NCBI RefSeq assembly: GCF_009765685.1
Contig: NZ_LMUY01000020.1
Coordinates: 58,778 to 122,777 of the forward strand
Source of the DNA: Acidisphaera sp. L21
Lineage (GTDB): Bacteria; Pseudomonadota; Alphaproteobacteria; Acetobacterales; Acetobacteraceae
Direction: 5' to 3'
Length of the DNA: 64,000 nt
Shown here: positions 10,000 through 18,333 of the stretch, piece by piece
Numbering within the stretch: the first letter of the stretch is position 1
Layout: the number at the start of each line of letters is the position of its first letter
Notes under the pieces: model-generated
Databases searched by the model: none
What the model was told of the DNA's origin: nothing
Seen by the model: the letters and a program-made list of their open reading frames with translations, nothing else
Program-made: the position numbers and the translations under genes

Positions 10000-10016
10000 G
10001 TGCTGCATCGCAGCAC
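10000..10016. promoter_or_regulatory. Inverted repeat, possible operator between the dehydratase operon and rutA-like gene
   Basis: Perfect palindrome GTGCTGC-ATC-GCAGCAC with 7-bp arms and a 3-bp centre, in the 146-bp divergent intergenic region. A TATACT hexamer at 10024-10029 just downstream could be the -10 box of the RutA-like gene, although no good -35 box was found. Its placement suits a repressor or activator site controlling one or both divergent units. Confidence 0.45.
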
Positions 10017-10059
10017 CTGTGCCTATACTCACCCCGCAGCAGGAAGGACCGGACCAGAC

Positions 10060-11145
10060 ATGATCAAGATCGGCGTGTTCATCCCCATCGGCAGCCGCGG
10101 CTGGCTGATCTCCACCACCTCTCCCAAGACCATGCCCAGCTTCGACCTCAACCGCACCGTCGTGCAGCGGGCGGAGCATTATGGGATGGATTTCGCCCTC
10201 GCCATGATCAAGCTGCGCGGCTTTGGCGGCCCCAGTGAGTATTGGGACCATAACCTCGAAGCCTTCACCCTCATGGCCGGCATCGCCGCCGTCACCCACC
10301 GCATCCAACTCTTCGCCAGCGTCGCCGTGCTCACCATGCCGCCCGCGCTCACCGCCCGCATGGCCAGCACCATCGACTCCATCGCGCCGGGCCGCATCGG
10401 CGTGAACATCGTCACCGGCTGGCAGCCCAAGGAATACCAGCAAATGGGCCTTTGGCCTGGCGAGCAACACTTCGCCCGCCGCTACGACTACGTGTCCGAA
10501 TACGTCACAATCATGCGCGACCTGATGGACACGGGGCGCTCCGACTTCAAAGGCGAATTCTTCCAGATGGACGACTGCCGCCTCAGCCCGCAACCTTCCC
10601 AGCGGGTCGAAATCGTCGGCGCCAACTCCAGCGACCGCGGCATGCGCTTCGTGGCCGAGCATTGCGACTACAACTTCGTCGGCTCCGGCGGCCTAAACGA
10701 GCCGGAGCGCGTCACCGAACCCGTCGGTCGCCTGATGACCGCCGTCGCCAAGACCGGCCGCGACGTCGGGGCCTTTGCCCTGATGATGGTGATCGCGGAC
10801 GTAACCGACGAAGCCGCCTTCGCCAAATGGGATCGTTACAAGGACGGCACCGACCTGGAAGCGCTCGCCTGGCAATACACCCAGGCAACCGCAGACGTGA
10901 ACGCCCCCGCCAACTCCACCGTCGCGCGCATGACGGCGAACCAGAAAACCCCGCAACCAACCGGGATGCTGAAGCTCATCGGCTCCTACGCCAGCGTGGC
11001 CGCCATGCTGGACCAGGTCGCCGAAATCCCCGGCCTCAAGGGCATCATGCTCACGTTCGACGACTTCATCATCGGGATGGAACAGTTCGGCCAATACATC
11101 CAGCCACTGATGAAAAGCCGCACCAAACTCTCCGCCGTCGCCTGA
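10060..11145 (+). CDS. RutA-like FMN-dependent monooxygenase (LLM class)
   Basis: A 361-residue luciferase-like flavin monooxygenase that closely resembles E. coli RutA, the enzyme that opens the uracil ring in the Rut pyrimidine pathway. Shared signatures run throughout: IGVFIPIG at the N terminus, GWLISTTSP, FDFAL-type AMIKLRGFGG, WDHNLEAFTLMAG, IVTGWQ, GLWPG, and the C-terminal GSYASVAAMLD and LTFDDF. The ATG at 10060 follows AGGAAGGA. No rutBCDEFG genes are near, and the divergent dehydratase operon is unrelated to Rut, so it may act on another amide or cyclic imide. It converges on parB. Confidence 0.82.
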   Translation: MIKIGVFIPIGSRGWLISTTSPKTMPSFDLNRTVVQRAEHYGMDFALAMIKLRGFGGPSEYWDHNLEAFTLMAGIAAVTHRIQLFASVAVLTMPPALTARMASTIDSIAPGRIGVNIVTGWQPKEYQQMGLWPGEQHFARRYDYVSEYVTIMRDLMDTGRSDFKGEFFQMDDCRLSPQPSQRVEIVGANSSDRGMRFVAEHCDYNFVGSGGLNEPERVTEPVGRLMTAVAKTGRDVGAFALMMVIADVTDEAAFAKWDRYKDGTDLEALAWQYTQATADVNAPANSTVARMTANQKTPQPTGMLKLIGSYASVAAMLDQVAEIPGLKGIMLTFDDFIIGMEQFGQYIQPLMKSRTKLSAVA

Positions 11146-11151
11146 GCCAAA

Positions 11152-11190
11152 AGCCTCCGCTCCAGCGAAATGACTGGGGCGGACGAGGCT
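11152..11190. terminator. Strong hairpin between convergent rutA-like and parB genes
   Basis: The arms AGCCTCCGCTCCAG and CTGGGGCGGACGAGGCT pair with small bulges around an 8-base loop. It begins 6 bp after the rutA-like stop and lies between two convergent genes. There is no T tract, so it is either a weak or factor-assisted terminator or a mRNA-stabilising structure. Confidence 0.4.
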
Positions 11191-11208
11191 AACGCAAGGT
11201 AACCGACC

Positions 11209-11225
11209 GTACCCTTATCATCGGT
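11209..11225. repeat. Isolated copy of the 17-bp iteron-like repeat
   Basis: GTACCCTTATCATCGGT, differing at one base from the copy at 15058-15074. It lies in the 85-bp gap downstream of parB, so the repeats bracket the parB-parA-rep cassette. It may be a partition (parS-like) or replication-control site. Confidence 0.6.
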
Positions 11226-11230
11226 CCTGC

Positions 11231-12202
11231 CTAGCCAATTTTCTCCAGCAACTCGGCCAACGCCGCCAACACGTCCGGCCGTGCCCGGACGCCAAATCCC
11301 GGCACCGTGATGCTAAGCGCGCCCCCCGAACTGCGCAGCGCCTTTGCGACCACCGCGCCCGCCGCATCCCTCACCTCGACCTCCTTGGCGCGCCGCTTGG
11401 CCGGCTTGCCCGCCGCCGCCCCAACCAACCGTCGCACCACCGCCGCCGGCGCACCCCCCCGCCCGTCTCGGGCCAGCAACTCCGCCTCGGCCAAAACCCG
11501 CTCCCGCGTTTTCGGCGCCCGCAGCAACGGCGCCAGCGCGGCCGCGTGGCTAATCCCGATCTGGTGCGGCGACCCGAAACTGCGGATCACCTGATCCGGC
11601 AACCGCGCCAACTCCAAATACCGGCTCAGCCAGCTTTTGCTGACGTCCAACCGCTCCACCATCTTCTGCTGGCTGCCGCCGTAATACCGCTCGATCGCCC
11701 GGGCGTAGTCGGTGGCACGCTCGTAATCCGACAGATCCTTGCGGCTGCGGTTCTCCAGATCGGCAAGGCGAAACGCCTCCTCGTCGGTCAATTCCCGCGG
11801 CTCGATCAGGAACTTGAAATCCGGGTAGGTATTCGCGCGCAGCCAGGACACAGTCCAATGCCGCCGCGCGCCGCAAATCACCTCGAACTCGTGCGCCGGA
11901 TCACCACTTACCCGGCGAACGATCGCCGGCACTTCCTGGCGTCCCTGCGCGCGAAAACTCTCGATCAGATCGGCGCAAACCGTCTCGCTCAGCGCGGCAT
12001 AATCCCGGTTATGCCCGTCCCAAATCCGGCACCGCGCCGGGTCGATCGACTCGTGCACCCGGGCCACCGCGGCGCCCGAGGCAATCTCCGCCAACCGGTT
12101 CTCCCGCGCACCCAAGATGCCGGTGCGCGGCGGCAACCGCGCCGCCGGCCGAGCCATCCCGCCCGACACCAGGTCCGCAAACCCCTTATTACCCGATGCC
12201 AT
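11231..12202 (-). CDS. parB: ParB/RepB-type partition protein
   Basis: A 323-residue plasmid partition protein. The N-terminal ParB/sulfiredoxin-like domain contains the ARRHW box (VICGARRHWTVSWLRA, about residues 105-120). A central helix-turn-helix region follows, with LTDEEAFRLADLENRSRKDLSDYERA and QQKMVERLDVSKSWLSRYLELARLPDQV, which should bind centromere-like repeats. The start at 12202 is preceded by GGGGGAAAC; an in-frame ATG at 12238 would add 12 residues. It follows parA after 57 bp. The nearby 17-bp repeats are candidate binding sites. Confidence 0.9.
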   Translation of the reverse strand: MASGNKGFADLVSGGMARPAARLPPRTGILGARENRLAEIASGAAVARVHESIDPARCRIWDGHNRDYAALSETVCADLIESFRAQGRQEVPAIVRRVSGDPAHEFEVICGARRHWTVSWLRANTYPDFKFLIEPRELTDEEAFRLADLENRSRKDLSDYERATDYARAIERYYGGSQQKMVERLDVSKSWLSRYLELARLPDQVIRSFGSPHQIGISHAAALAPLLRAPKTRERVLAEAELLARDGRGGAPAAVVRRLVGAAAGKPAKRRAKEVEVRDAAGAVVAKALRSSGGALSITVPGFGVRARPDVLAALAELLEKIG

Positions 12203-12259
12203 GCCAGTTTCCCCCGCAATTACAGCGACTTGAAGCAAAGTTGCAGACCTGCAACCCGC

Positions 12260-13438
12260 CTAGATCACCCCATCCGACCGCAATCGCTCCGCGTGGCTCG
12301 GCCAGGTCAGCCGGATCAGCGTTTCCACCTCGGCATTGGCCGCATTCAGGTAGGTGAGCCCGCGCTGGTAGGTCTCGCGCGATGTCACCGGCCCTTCCAA
12401 CTCATACACCGTCATCAACCTGGCCGATGCATTGTCGATCTCCGCACTATCCTTCAGCACCGTGCGCAGCAGCGTGTCGCCGAACAGGTTGCGCATCACG
12501 CCCAGCAACTCCCGTTGCATGGATTTCTGCTCGTCTGCCCGCGTCGCCAGCATCCGCATCCAGGTGAGGTTGATCGGCATCCCCTGCTCCTCCAGCACGC
12601 CCATCGTCTCGTACAGCATGGCGAGAAATGTCGTGGTCGAGGTGAAATCCACCACCGTCGGCGGGATCGGCACCAACAGCGCATTCGCCGCCCGCATCAC
12701 CGACAACGAGATCGTCCCCAGCGCCGGCGGCGGGTCCAGGATGATGACGTCGAAATGCTCCTCGATCGAGGCAATGCCCTCCGACAACCGGTTCAGCAGC
12801 TTGCGATCCGCGCGCGCGATCCGCGCCGCCAGCTCATACTCCGCCGAGTAGAGCTTCAAATTGGCCGGCACCAAGTACAGCCCATCCCAGTGCGTTGCCC
12901 GCACCGCATACGCCAGGCTCGACATCTCCGCATTCCGGATGAACGGATACAGCGTGTCATCCTCGGTGATATCCAGATCCGGCACATACCCGAACATCGT
13001 CGTCGACGACCCCTGGCTGTCGCAGTCGATCAGGCAAACCCGATACCCCTTGATCGCCAGGTATTGCGCCAGATGCGTCGATACGGTCGACTTTCCCACG
13101 CCGCCCTTGAAGTTCTGCACCGCGATGATCGACACCGGATCACCCGGCGCCCGCCACGGCCGCGTGCCGAACACCGCCCGCATCTGGTTGATCTCCGCCA
13201 GCGTGTAGCCCACCCGGCGGCCCGACGCCGTCCGTTCCACCGTCGGCAGCCGCCCGTCCTTCTCCGCCTCGCGAATGGCGGCGCCGCTTCGCCCCACCAG
13301 TTCCGCCGTGCGCGTGATCGAAAACCGCGGCGCCTGGCGCTCCGTCGTTCCCGCCGCATCACCCCGTGCCCGCAGCGAGGCAAGGATATCCAGCGAACGG
13401 CTATACAGGTCGGCAATCGTTTCGGTGGTCGGGTCCAA
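12260..13438 (-). CDS. parA: ParA-family partition ATPase with N-terminal winged-helix region
   Basis: A 392-residue Walker-type ATPase for plasmid segregation. The N-terminal 90 residues resemble a MerR/winged helix (SITRTAELVGRSGAAIREAEKDG then GYTLAEINQMR), as in ParA proteins that also repress their own operon. The deviant Walker A motif is NFKGGVGKSTVSTHLAQYLA (about residues 109-128), switch I is LIDCDSQGSS and switch II is IILDPPPALG. Translation probably begins at TTG (13438), which has GGAG 8 bases upstream. It sits between rep and parB, all transcribed leftward. Confidence 0.9.
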   Translation of the reverse strand: MDPTTETIADLYSRSLDILASLRARGDAAGTTERQAPRFSITRTAELVGRSGAAIREAEKDGRLPTVERTASGRRVGYTLAEINQMRAVFGTRPWRAPGDPVSIIAVQNFKGGVGKSTVSTHLAQYLAIKGYRVCLIDCDSQGSSTTMFGYVPDLDITEDDTLYPFIRNAEMSSLAYAVRATHWDGLYLVPANLKLYSAEYELAARIARADRKLLNRLSEGIASIEEHFDVIILDPPPALGTISLSVMRAANALLVPIPPTVVDFTSTTTFLAMLYETMGVLEEQGMPINLTWMRMLATRADEQKSMQRELLGVMRNLFGDTLLRTVLKDSAEIDNASARLMTVYELEGPVTSRETYQRGLTYLNAANAEVETLIRLTWPSHAERLRSDGVI

Positions 13439-13482
13439 AGGACATGCTCCGAAGCCAGGAAATCAGGGGAAGGGGGCAACCC

Positions 13483-14769
13483 TCAGGCGCGACGAACGAC
13501 GATCTCCGGCACCTGGTCCAGCCCGGCGGCCACCCGGCCCGCCTCCAACGCCACCGGGTAACGCCCACGGATCCAGTCCGCTTTGAACGCCGTCGGCACC
13601 ACCAACTGCCAGCCTGGCTCCACCGCCTCCAACTTGGCATCACGGAACCAGGCGCGGAAATCCACGGGCCCGAGCGCGACCGACAACGCGGCAAAGAACC
13701 GTGTACCCGCGTCTGGCTCGACAAATACAGCAGGCGGGGAGGGCGGCACCATCGCCAGATGCGCACCCGGCACCAGCTTGCGCTGCAACGGGGCAGGGGA
13801 GGCGTGCAGACGGATGATCGTCGTGTCGAAATCCGCCCGCGCCTCCGGATACACCGCCGACACATGCCGCTCCCAGGCATCCCGCACCGTCTGGCGAAAC
13901 TTGCGGATATGCGTGCCCTCATTGCCGAAATGCACTGCCAATTGCTGCCAATTCAGCGTCGCCGGCCGACCCGGCGTAATCCGCGGCAGCCGATACGCCA
14001 GCCAAGTATACAGGTCCAACGCCGTCGCCGAATCCCGCAACTGGCGGATCGCATGCTCGTTCAGCGGCACGGCATGCTTGCGCAAATGCTCGAAGAACCC
14101 CTCCGTCAGAAAAATCTCCCGCCGGAACGCCCCACCCTTGCCATCCGTGCCGGTATACTCGTTCGCCAACTTGATCTCGCGCACCGCGAACTCGGTATTG
14201 CCCTGCGCGTCCTCTTTGTCCCACCGGATCATCCATTCGCAGGCGAGCAGCCGGTCCAGTTGCTGGCGAATCAGCGTGGCCGACCCCCGCGGCCCATAGC
14301 TGATCGTCTTGAACCCCATCCGTCGCATCCAGTCGGTGAACGAATGTCCCAGCATCACATGGCGCGACTTGCTGCGAACTGCCTCGGTCATGATGTGGAT
14401 CAGGACCAGCCGGGGCAGGGACCCATACGGCACCCCCAGCACCTGCAATGCCTGCTGCCCATCGACCATCTGCACTGTCGCCTTGGGCGTGATCACCAGC
14501 GTGTACTGGCCGTCCTGGCGAATGATCGGCTGCTGGTCATCCACCGGCCGCCGCACTGGCAGCGACATGGCGCACAACGCGGAATGGAGGAAACTCGGCG
14601 CCGGCTCCTCATGCGCCACCGCCCGCACACGCTCGAACAAATCCGGCTGCCCGGCGCCCACCGCCAAATCGATGGCCGCCTGGTGCCCCTGCGTCACCAG
14701 GGCAGCGTGAACCTGTTGGCCGATCGGGGGTCTTGGCACGTGCTGTCGATCCATTCCGACTCGCATCAT
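13483..14769 (-). CDS. Plasmid replication initiator (RepA-like), with DnaA-domain-I-like C terminus
   Basis: A 428-residue initiator. The central part resembles plasmid RepA proteins of alphaproteobacteria: GVPYGSLPRLVLIHIMTEAV, RMGFKTISYGPRGSATLIRQQLDRLLAC and ALDLYTWLAYRLPRI, consistent with tandem winged helices that bind iterons. The last roughly 50 residues (FRAWFRDAKLEAVE, then LVVPTAFKADWIRGRY) fit the DnaA domain I consensus, which recruits helicase. The start at 14769 has AAAAGG 5 bases upstream. It is first in rep-parA-parB. The 300 bp upstream carry iteron-like repeats, as expected for an origin. Confidence 0.85.
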   Translation of the reverse strand: MMRVGMDRQHVPRPPIGQQVHAALVTQGHQAAIDLAVGAGQPDLFERVRAVAHEEPAPSFLHSALCAMSLPVRRPVDDQQPIIRQDGQYTLVITPKATVQMVDGQQALQVLGVPYGSLPRLVLIHIMTEAVRSKSRHVMLGHSFTDWMRRMGFKTISYGPRGSATLIRQQLDRLLACEWMIRWDKEDAQGNTEFAVREIKLANEYTGTDGKGGAFRREIFLTEGFFEHLRKHAVPLNEHAIRQLRDSATALDLYTWLAYRLPRITPGRPATLNWQQLAVHFGNEGTHIRKFRQTVRDAWERHVSAVYPEARADFDTTIIRLHASPAPLQRKLVPGAHLAMVPPSPPAVFVEPDAGTRFFAALSVALGPVDFRAWFRDAKLEAVEPGWQLVVPTAFKADWIRGRYPVALEAGRVAAGLDQVPEIVVRRA

Positions 14770-14941
14770 GCGAGCCTTTTCCCTGCGCTATCACAAGAAG
14801 AGGCGATCCCCAATGACTTTCACAATATCCCGTTTCAAGCTGCCGAATGTGCAAGTTGACCGATGATATGCCGTCACCGCTGAAAGCGATCGACCAAGGC
14901 TCCCCCTCAGGACTCTCTAACGGAAGAGAGCCTTAGGTATA

Positions 14942-15074
14942 GTACCTCTCTCATCGGTTTAACGCCGGAGTCGCATACCGGAATCATCGGTGCGACTCCG
15001 GCTCCCCGTACTACCGGCATCGCCCGGCCGTACCCTTCGCATCGGGCACGGCCAAGCGTACCGTTATCATCGGT
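14942..15074. repeat. Iteron-like direct repeats (17 bp, four copies)
   Basis: The copies are GTACCTCTCTCATCGGT (14942-14958), ATACCGGAATCATCGGT (14975-14991), GTACCCTTCGCATCGGG (15030-15046) and GTACCGTTATCATCGGT (15058-15074). The consensus is roughly GTACCNTTATCATCGGT. Spacings between starts are 33, 55 and 28 bp. A more degenerate match starts near 15011. All are in the same orientation, as iterons usually are. The ACCG...CGGT ends make each copy partly symmetric, so ParB binding is also possible. Confidence 0.65.
14966..15000. repeat. Inverted repeat enclosing an iteron-like copy
   Basis: CGGAGTCGCA (14966-14975) and TGCGACTCCG (14991-15000) are perfect 10-bp inverted arms separated by 15 bp. 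The second 17-bp repeat fills the loop exactly. Such a cruciform-capable site in an origin may regulate rep transcription or initiator access. Confidence 0.55.
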
Positions 15075-15082
15075 CCCCAAGG

Positions 15083-16318
15083 CTAGGTCTGCACCAACGG
15101 GCACTTGCCCTCATTCAGCGGTCGAAAGGCTTCATCCGTCGGGGTCGTCTGGATGATCTTCAGCAGATCCCACTCTCCACGGCTTTCCGCCGGCGTCTTC
15201 ACCTGCATCAGGAACGCCGGGTGAATATGCCGACCATCCACCCGCACCGTGCCCGGCCCGTAGGCATCGTCGTCCGTCGGCATCGCCTTCATCGCCTGCA
15301 CCGCCTCCACACCGGACGTTTTGGCCTTAGTGACCCCAATCTGGTTGACCACCTTCAGGTAATGCAGCGTCGCCGCGTAATCGCCGGCATGGATCTGGTT
15401 CGGGTAGTTGTTCGGCGACCGTTTCTTCACCCGCTCGGTGAACGCGCGCGTCCGGTCATCCCGGTCCCAATAGAAACACTCGGTATAGGTCAGCCCCTGC
15501 GCCGTGGTCAGCCCTAGTGAGTGGATGTCGGTCAGGAACACCGCCGTCCCCGCCAGCCGCACCGCGGGGGGCAGCAGCCCGAACTCATGCGCTTGCTTCA
15601 CGCAATTAATGAAGTCGGCCCCGGCATTCAGGAAGCCCACGATGTTGGCCCCGCTCGCCTGCGCCTGCACCATGTAGGACGAGAAATCTGCCGTCCCGGG
15701 AAACGGATAGAACACCGTGCCCAACACGTCCCCGCCCGCGGACTTCACCCACCGCGTCAGGTCCGACTGCATGGCGTGGCCGAACGCATAATCCGCGGCC
15801 ACCAGGAACCACTTGCCGCCGCCGGATTTCACCGTGGCGACGCCGGTGGAATGGGCGATCTCCCAGGTGTCGTAGGTCCAATGCACCAAATTCGGGCTGC
15901 AATTCGGCCCGGTCAAATCCACCGTTGCCGCGCCAGTGTTCAAATGCACCTTGTTGCGCTCCCTTGCGAGACCACCGATCGCCAGGGCAATGGCGCTGTT
16001 GTTGCAGTTGGTGATGACGTCCACCCCCTCCTGATCGAACCACCGCCGCCCGATGGTCAGCGCCACATCCGGCTTGTTCAGATGGTCGCCCTGCACCACC
16101 TCCACGTTCAGCCCCGGCGCGGCCGCCATCGCCTCCTGCACCGCCTGCTGGGTGCAGGCCACGCTCGTCGGCCCGGCGCTGTCGCGATACGGGCCGGACA
16201 AATCGGTCAGCACCCCGATCTTGATGGTGGGTTTGGCTCCCTGCGCCCGCGCCCCCACCAATGGCACCGCACTCGCGGCCAAAGCGGTCTGCAGCAGCCG
16301 TCGACGCATCGTCAGCAT
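15083..16318 (-). CDS. Branched-chain amino acid-type ABC transporter substrate-binding protein
   Basis: A 411-residue periplasmic binding protein of the LivK/Peripla_BP_6 family. It has an N-terminal signal with twin arginines (MRRRLLQTALAASAVPLVGARA), then IKIGVLTDLSGPYRDSAGP, the family's opening signature, and later HSTGVATVKSGGGKWFLVAADYAFG and HAGDYAATLHYLK. The ligand is unknown; in this family aromatic acids, amides and amino acids are all possible. No LivHMGF-type permease or ATPase genes adjoin, so it is an orphan here. GGGGGG lies upstream of the ATG. Its stop lies 8 bp from the last iteron-like repeat. Confidence 0.88.
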   Translation of the reverse strand: MLTMRRRLLQTALAASAVPLVGARAQGAKPTIKIGVLTDLSGPYRDSAGPTSVACTQQAVQEAMAAAPGLNVEVVQGDHLNKPDVALTIGRRWFDQEGVDVITNCNNSAIALAIGGLARERNKVHLNTGAATVDLTGPNCSPNLVHWTYDTWEIAHSTGVATVKSGGGKWFLVAADYAFGHAMQSDLTRWVKSAGGDVLGTVFYPFPGTADFSSYMVQAQASGANIVGFLNAGADFINCVKQAHEFGLLPPAVRLAGTAVFLTDIHSLGLTTAQGLTYTECFYWDRDDRTRAFTERVKKRSPNNYPNQIHAGDYAATLHYLKVVNQIGVTKAKTSGVEAVQAMKAMPTDDDAYGPGTVRVDGRHIHPAFLMQVKTPAESRGEWDLLKIIQTTPTDEAFRPLNEGKCPLVQT

Positions 16319-16405
16319 GGCATGTCCCCCCCAACACCGGCCTTATGCTGGCCGTGTGTCAGATGGACGCTACGAGGTCGCAGCGGACCCGGCAACGACG
16401 ATCGG

Positions 16406-16882
16406 TCAGCGCCACCGCCCATGCGACAGCAGCCACCAGCCCAGCAGGCAGGCTAGCGGGATCACCAACACCCGCTCCCGCAGCGACCCTGTGGGGCAGA
16501 TTGGCAGCCCCCAATGCCACCGCGCCGGCCATGCCAGCCGCAGCCCCGCCGGCGTCAGCATATCCGCCGCCAGATGCGACAAATACCCCACCGCCAACGC
16601 GCTGGCCGCCGGCTGCCGAACCCCCGCATGCGCCAGCGCCCACACCAGCCCCACCACTGCCAGGGCGGAGTGGGTGACGCCCCGATGGCCCAAAACCGCC
16701 GCGACCCCGGTCGAAATCGGCCGCACCCGCCGCCCCACCCAGGATTGCGGGTGGTCCACATCCGGCAGCAACGCCCCCGCCATCGCCAGCCCCAACAGCA
16801 GCGGATCGGCCGCCGGCAAATGCAGCAGCGGCGCCGCGGCAATCCACGCCACCACGCCGATCGCCACATGTGAATGCGCCAT
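16406..16882 (-). CDS. YdjM-like membrane-bound metal-dependent hydrolase family protein
   Basis: A 158-residue hydrophobic protein with about four membrane segments and the conserved metal-site motifs of the YdjM/DUF457 family: an N-terminal HSHVAIG, LPDVDHPQSWVG, GHRGVTHSAL and HLAADMLTPAG. The phosphatase or hydrolase activity of the family is not well established, so the role is open. The ATG at 16882 was chosen because the family usually begins just before the first histidine; the frame extends to 16912. It is divergent from the NtaA-type monooxygenase with a 78-bp gap. Confidence 0.75.
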   Translation of the reverse strand: MAHSHVAIGVVAWIAAAPLLHLPAADPLLLGLAMAGALLPDVDHPQSWVGRRVRPISTGVAAVLGHRGVTHSALAVVGLVWALAHAGVRQPAASALAVGYLSHLAADMLTPAGLRLAWPARWHWGLPICPTGSLRERVLVIPLACLLGWWLLSHGRWR

Positions 16883-16960
16883 CACCGGCCCAGCCCACCC
16901 GGGTTGGACCAAACTTTGCTAGAACAGGGAATGCGCACGACCCGATCGGAGTCCCAAGCC

Positions 16961-18310
16961 ATGATGAGCCTGTTTACCATACCAAACCTGGGTGGCGCAC
17001 ATTTGGGCGGCTGGCGGCATCCCGCAGCCTACGCCAACACGGTCATGAACCTGGACCAGGCGATCGAAGTCGCCAAGCTGGCCGAGCGCGGTAAGTTCGA
17101 CGGCGTGTTCCTCGCCGACGGCAACGGCGTGCGCGACATGGACAAACCGGCCCTGTTCGCCGCCAACCATCCCTCCGCCCGCCCCGGCGTGTTCGACCCG
17201 GTCGTGCTGATGACCGCCCTGGCCACTCACACCACTCGCCTGGGCCTGGTCTCCACCGCCACCACCACCTTCGACGAGCCGTTCCACATCGCCCGCCGCT
17301 TCGCCTCCCTCGACCACATCAGCCACGGCCGCGCCGGGTGGAACCTCGTCACCGCCTCCAACCCAGGCGATGCGCTCAACTTCAACCATTCCGAATTCGT
17401 CAGCCGCGAAGACCGCTACGGCCGGGCGGAGGAGTTCATCGAGGTCGTGCGCGGCCTATGGGATAGCTGGGCCGAGGACGCATTCGTCCAGGACCAAGGC
17501 GCCGGCCAGTATCTGGACCCGGCCCGCGTCCGCAAACTCAACCACCAGGGCAAATATTTCAGGGTCGCCGGCCCGCTCAACGTGCCCCGCACGCCGCAAG
17601 GCCACCCCGTTGTGTTCATGGCCGGGCAGTCCGCCCGCGGCAAGGATTTGGCCGCCCGCCAGGCCGACGCGATGTTCGGTGCCGGCGATTCGAAGGAATC
17701 GTGCCAGGCCGACTACGCCGACATCAAGTCCCGCATGGTCCGCCTCGGCCGCAACCCCGACACCCTCCGCTTCATCCCCGGCGTCAGCATCTTCGTCGCC
17801 GAAACCAGCGGCGAGGCCGACGATCTCTACGGCGAACTGAACGAACTGATCTCACCCGCCCTCGGCGTCGCCTATCTGTCCAAGATCGTCACCCGCGACC
17901 TCACCGAATTCCCGGTTGACGGCCCGTTGCCCGAGGTACCCGACACCGTCATCGGCGGCAGCAGCGTGCGCAGCTTCGTGTTGAAAATGGCCCGGCGCGA
18001 GAACCTGACCATCCGGCAAACCTACCAGCGCGTCGTCCCCGGTTTCGGCAGCCCGGTCATCAAGGGCAACCCGGCGCAAGTCGCCGACGCGTTGGAGGAC
18101 TGGTACGCCGGAAAGGCCTGCGACGGGTTCATGATCTCGAACCCCATCATGCCGGTCGCCCTGCGCAATGTGGTCGATCTGGTGGTGCCGGAACTGCAGC
18201 GCCGCGGCCTGTTCCGCAAGGAATATGACGGCCCGACCTTGCGCGACCATATGGGCTTGCCCAAGCCGGACAACGCCTATTTCAGCAACACCGGGCTAGC
18301 GGCGGAATAG
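16961..18310 (+). CDS. NtaA/DmoA-family FMN-dependent monooxygenase
   Basis: A 449-residue LLM-class flavin monooxygenase of the NtaA/SnaA/DszA/DmoA group, whose members oxidise nitrilotriacetate, dimethyl sulfide, dibenzothiophene sulfone and similar compounds using a separate FMNH2 supply. Signatures are FDGVFLADGN, LGLVSTATTTFDEPFHIARRFASLDHIS, GRAGWNLVTASNPGDALNFN and RAEEFIEVVRGLWDSW. The C terminus NVVDLVVPELQRRGLFR is typical. The start at 16961 has CGGAG 9-10 bases upstream; an in-frame ATG at 16931 is the alternative. No flavin reductase gene is adjacent. A paralogue lies at 26124. Confidence 0.85.
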   Translation: MMSLFTIPNLGGAHLGGWRHPAAYANTVMNLDQAIEVAKLAERGKFDGVFLADGNGVRDMDKPALFAANHPSARPGVFDPVVLMTALATHTTRLGLVSTATTTFDEPFHIARRFASLDHISHGRAGWNLVTASNPGDALNFNHSEFVSREDRYGRAEEFIEVVRGLWDSWAEDAFVQDQGAGQYLDPARVRKLNHQGKYFRVAGPLNVPRTPQGHPVVFMAGQSARGKDLAARQADAMFGAGDSKESCQADYADIKSRMVRLGRNPDTLRFIPGVSIFVAETSGEADDLYGELNELISPALGVAYLSKIVTRDLTEFPVDGPLPEVPDTVIGGSSVRSFVLKMARRENLTIRQTYQRVVPGFGSPVIKGNPAQVADALEDWYAGKACDGFMISNPIMPVALRNVVDLVVPELQRRGLFRKEYDGPTLRDHMGLPKPDNAYFSNTGLAAE

Positions 18311-18333
18311 CATCCTGCCCCGGTCCCGCGGCC

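Larger units (their letters stand above)
14770..15082. other. Putative replication origin region upstream of rep
   Basis: A 313-bp noncoding stretch between rep and a convergently placed gene end. It contains four copies of a 17-bp repeat, a 10-bp-arm inverted repeat around one copy, and a short hairpin (CTCTCT at 14913-14918, AGAGAG at 14925-14930). No canonical DnaA box or strongly AT-rich tract was recognised. The layout of initiator, repeats and parAB fits an iteron-controlled plasmid origin. Confidence 0.6.

Noticed and set aside
11546-13561. Long plus-strand open frame (671 codons) opposite parB and parA
   Set aside because: Mirror of partition genes with confirmed motifs; no domain in the translation.
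13366-14859. Plus-strand open frame (497 codons) opposite rep
   Set aside because: Low-complexity Arg/His/Pro translation; rep is well supported.
14913-14930. CTCTCT/AGAGAG hairpin as a rep terminator or antisense RNA
   Set aside because: Stem of only 6 bp, no T tract and no promoter pair; mentioned only inside the origin region.
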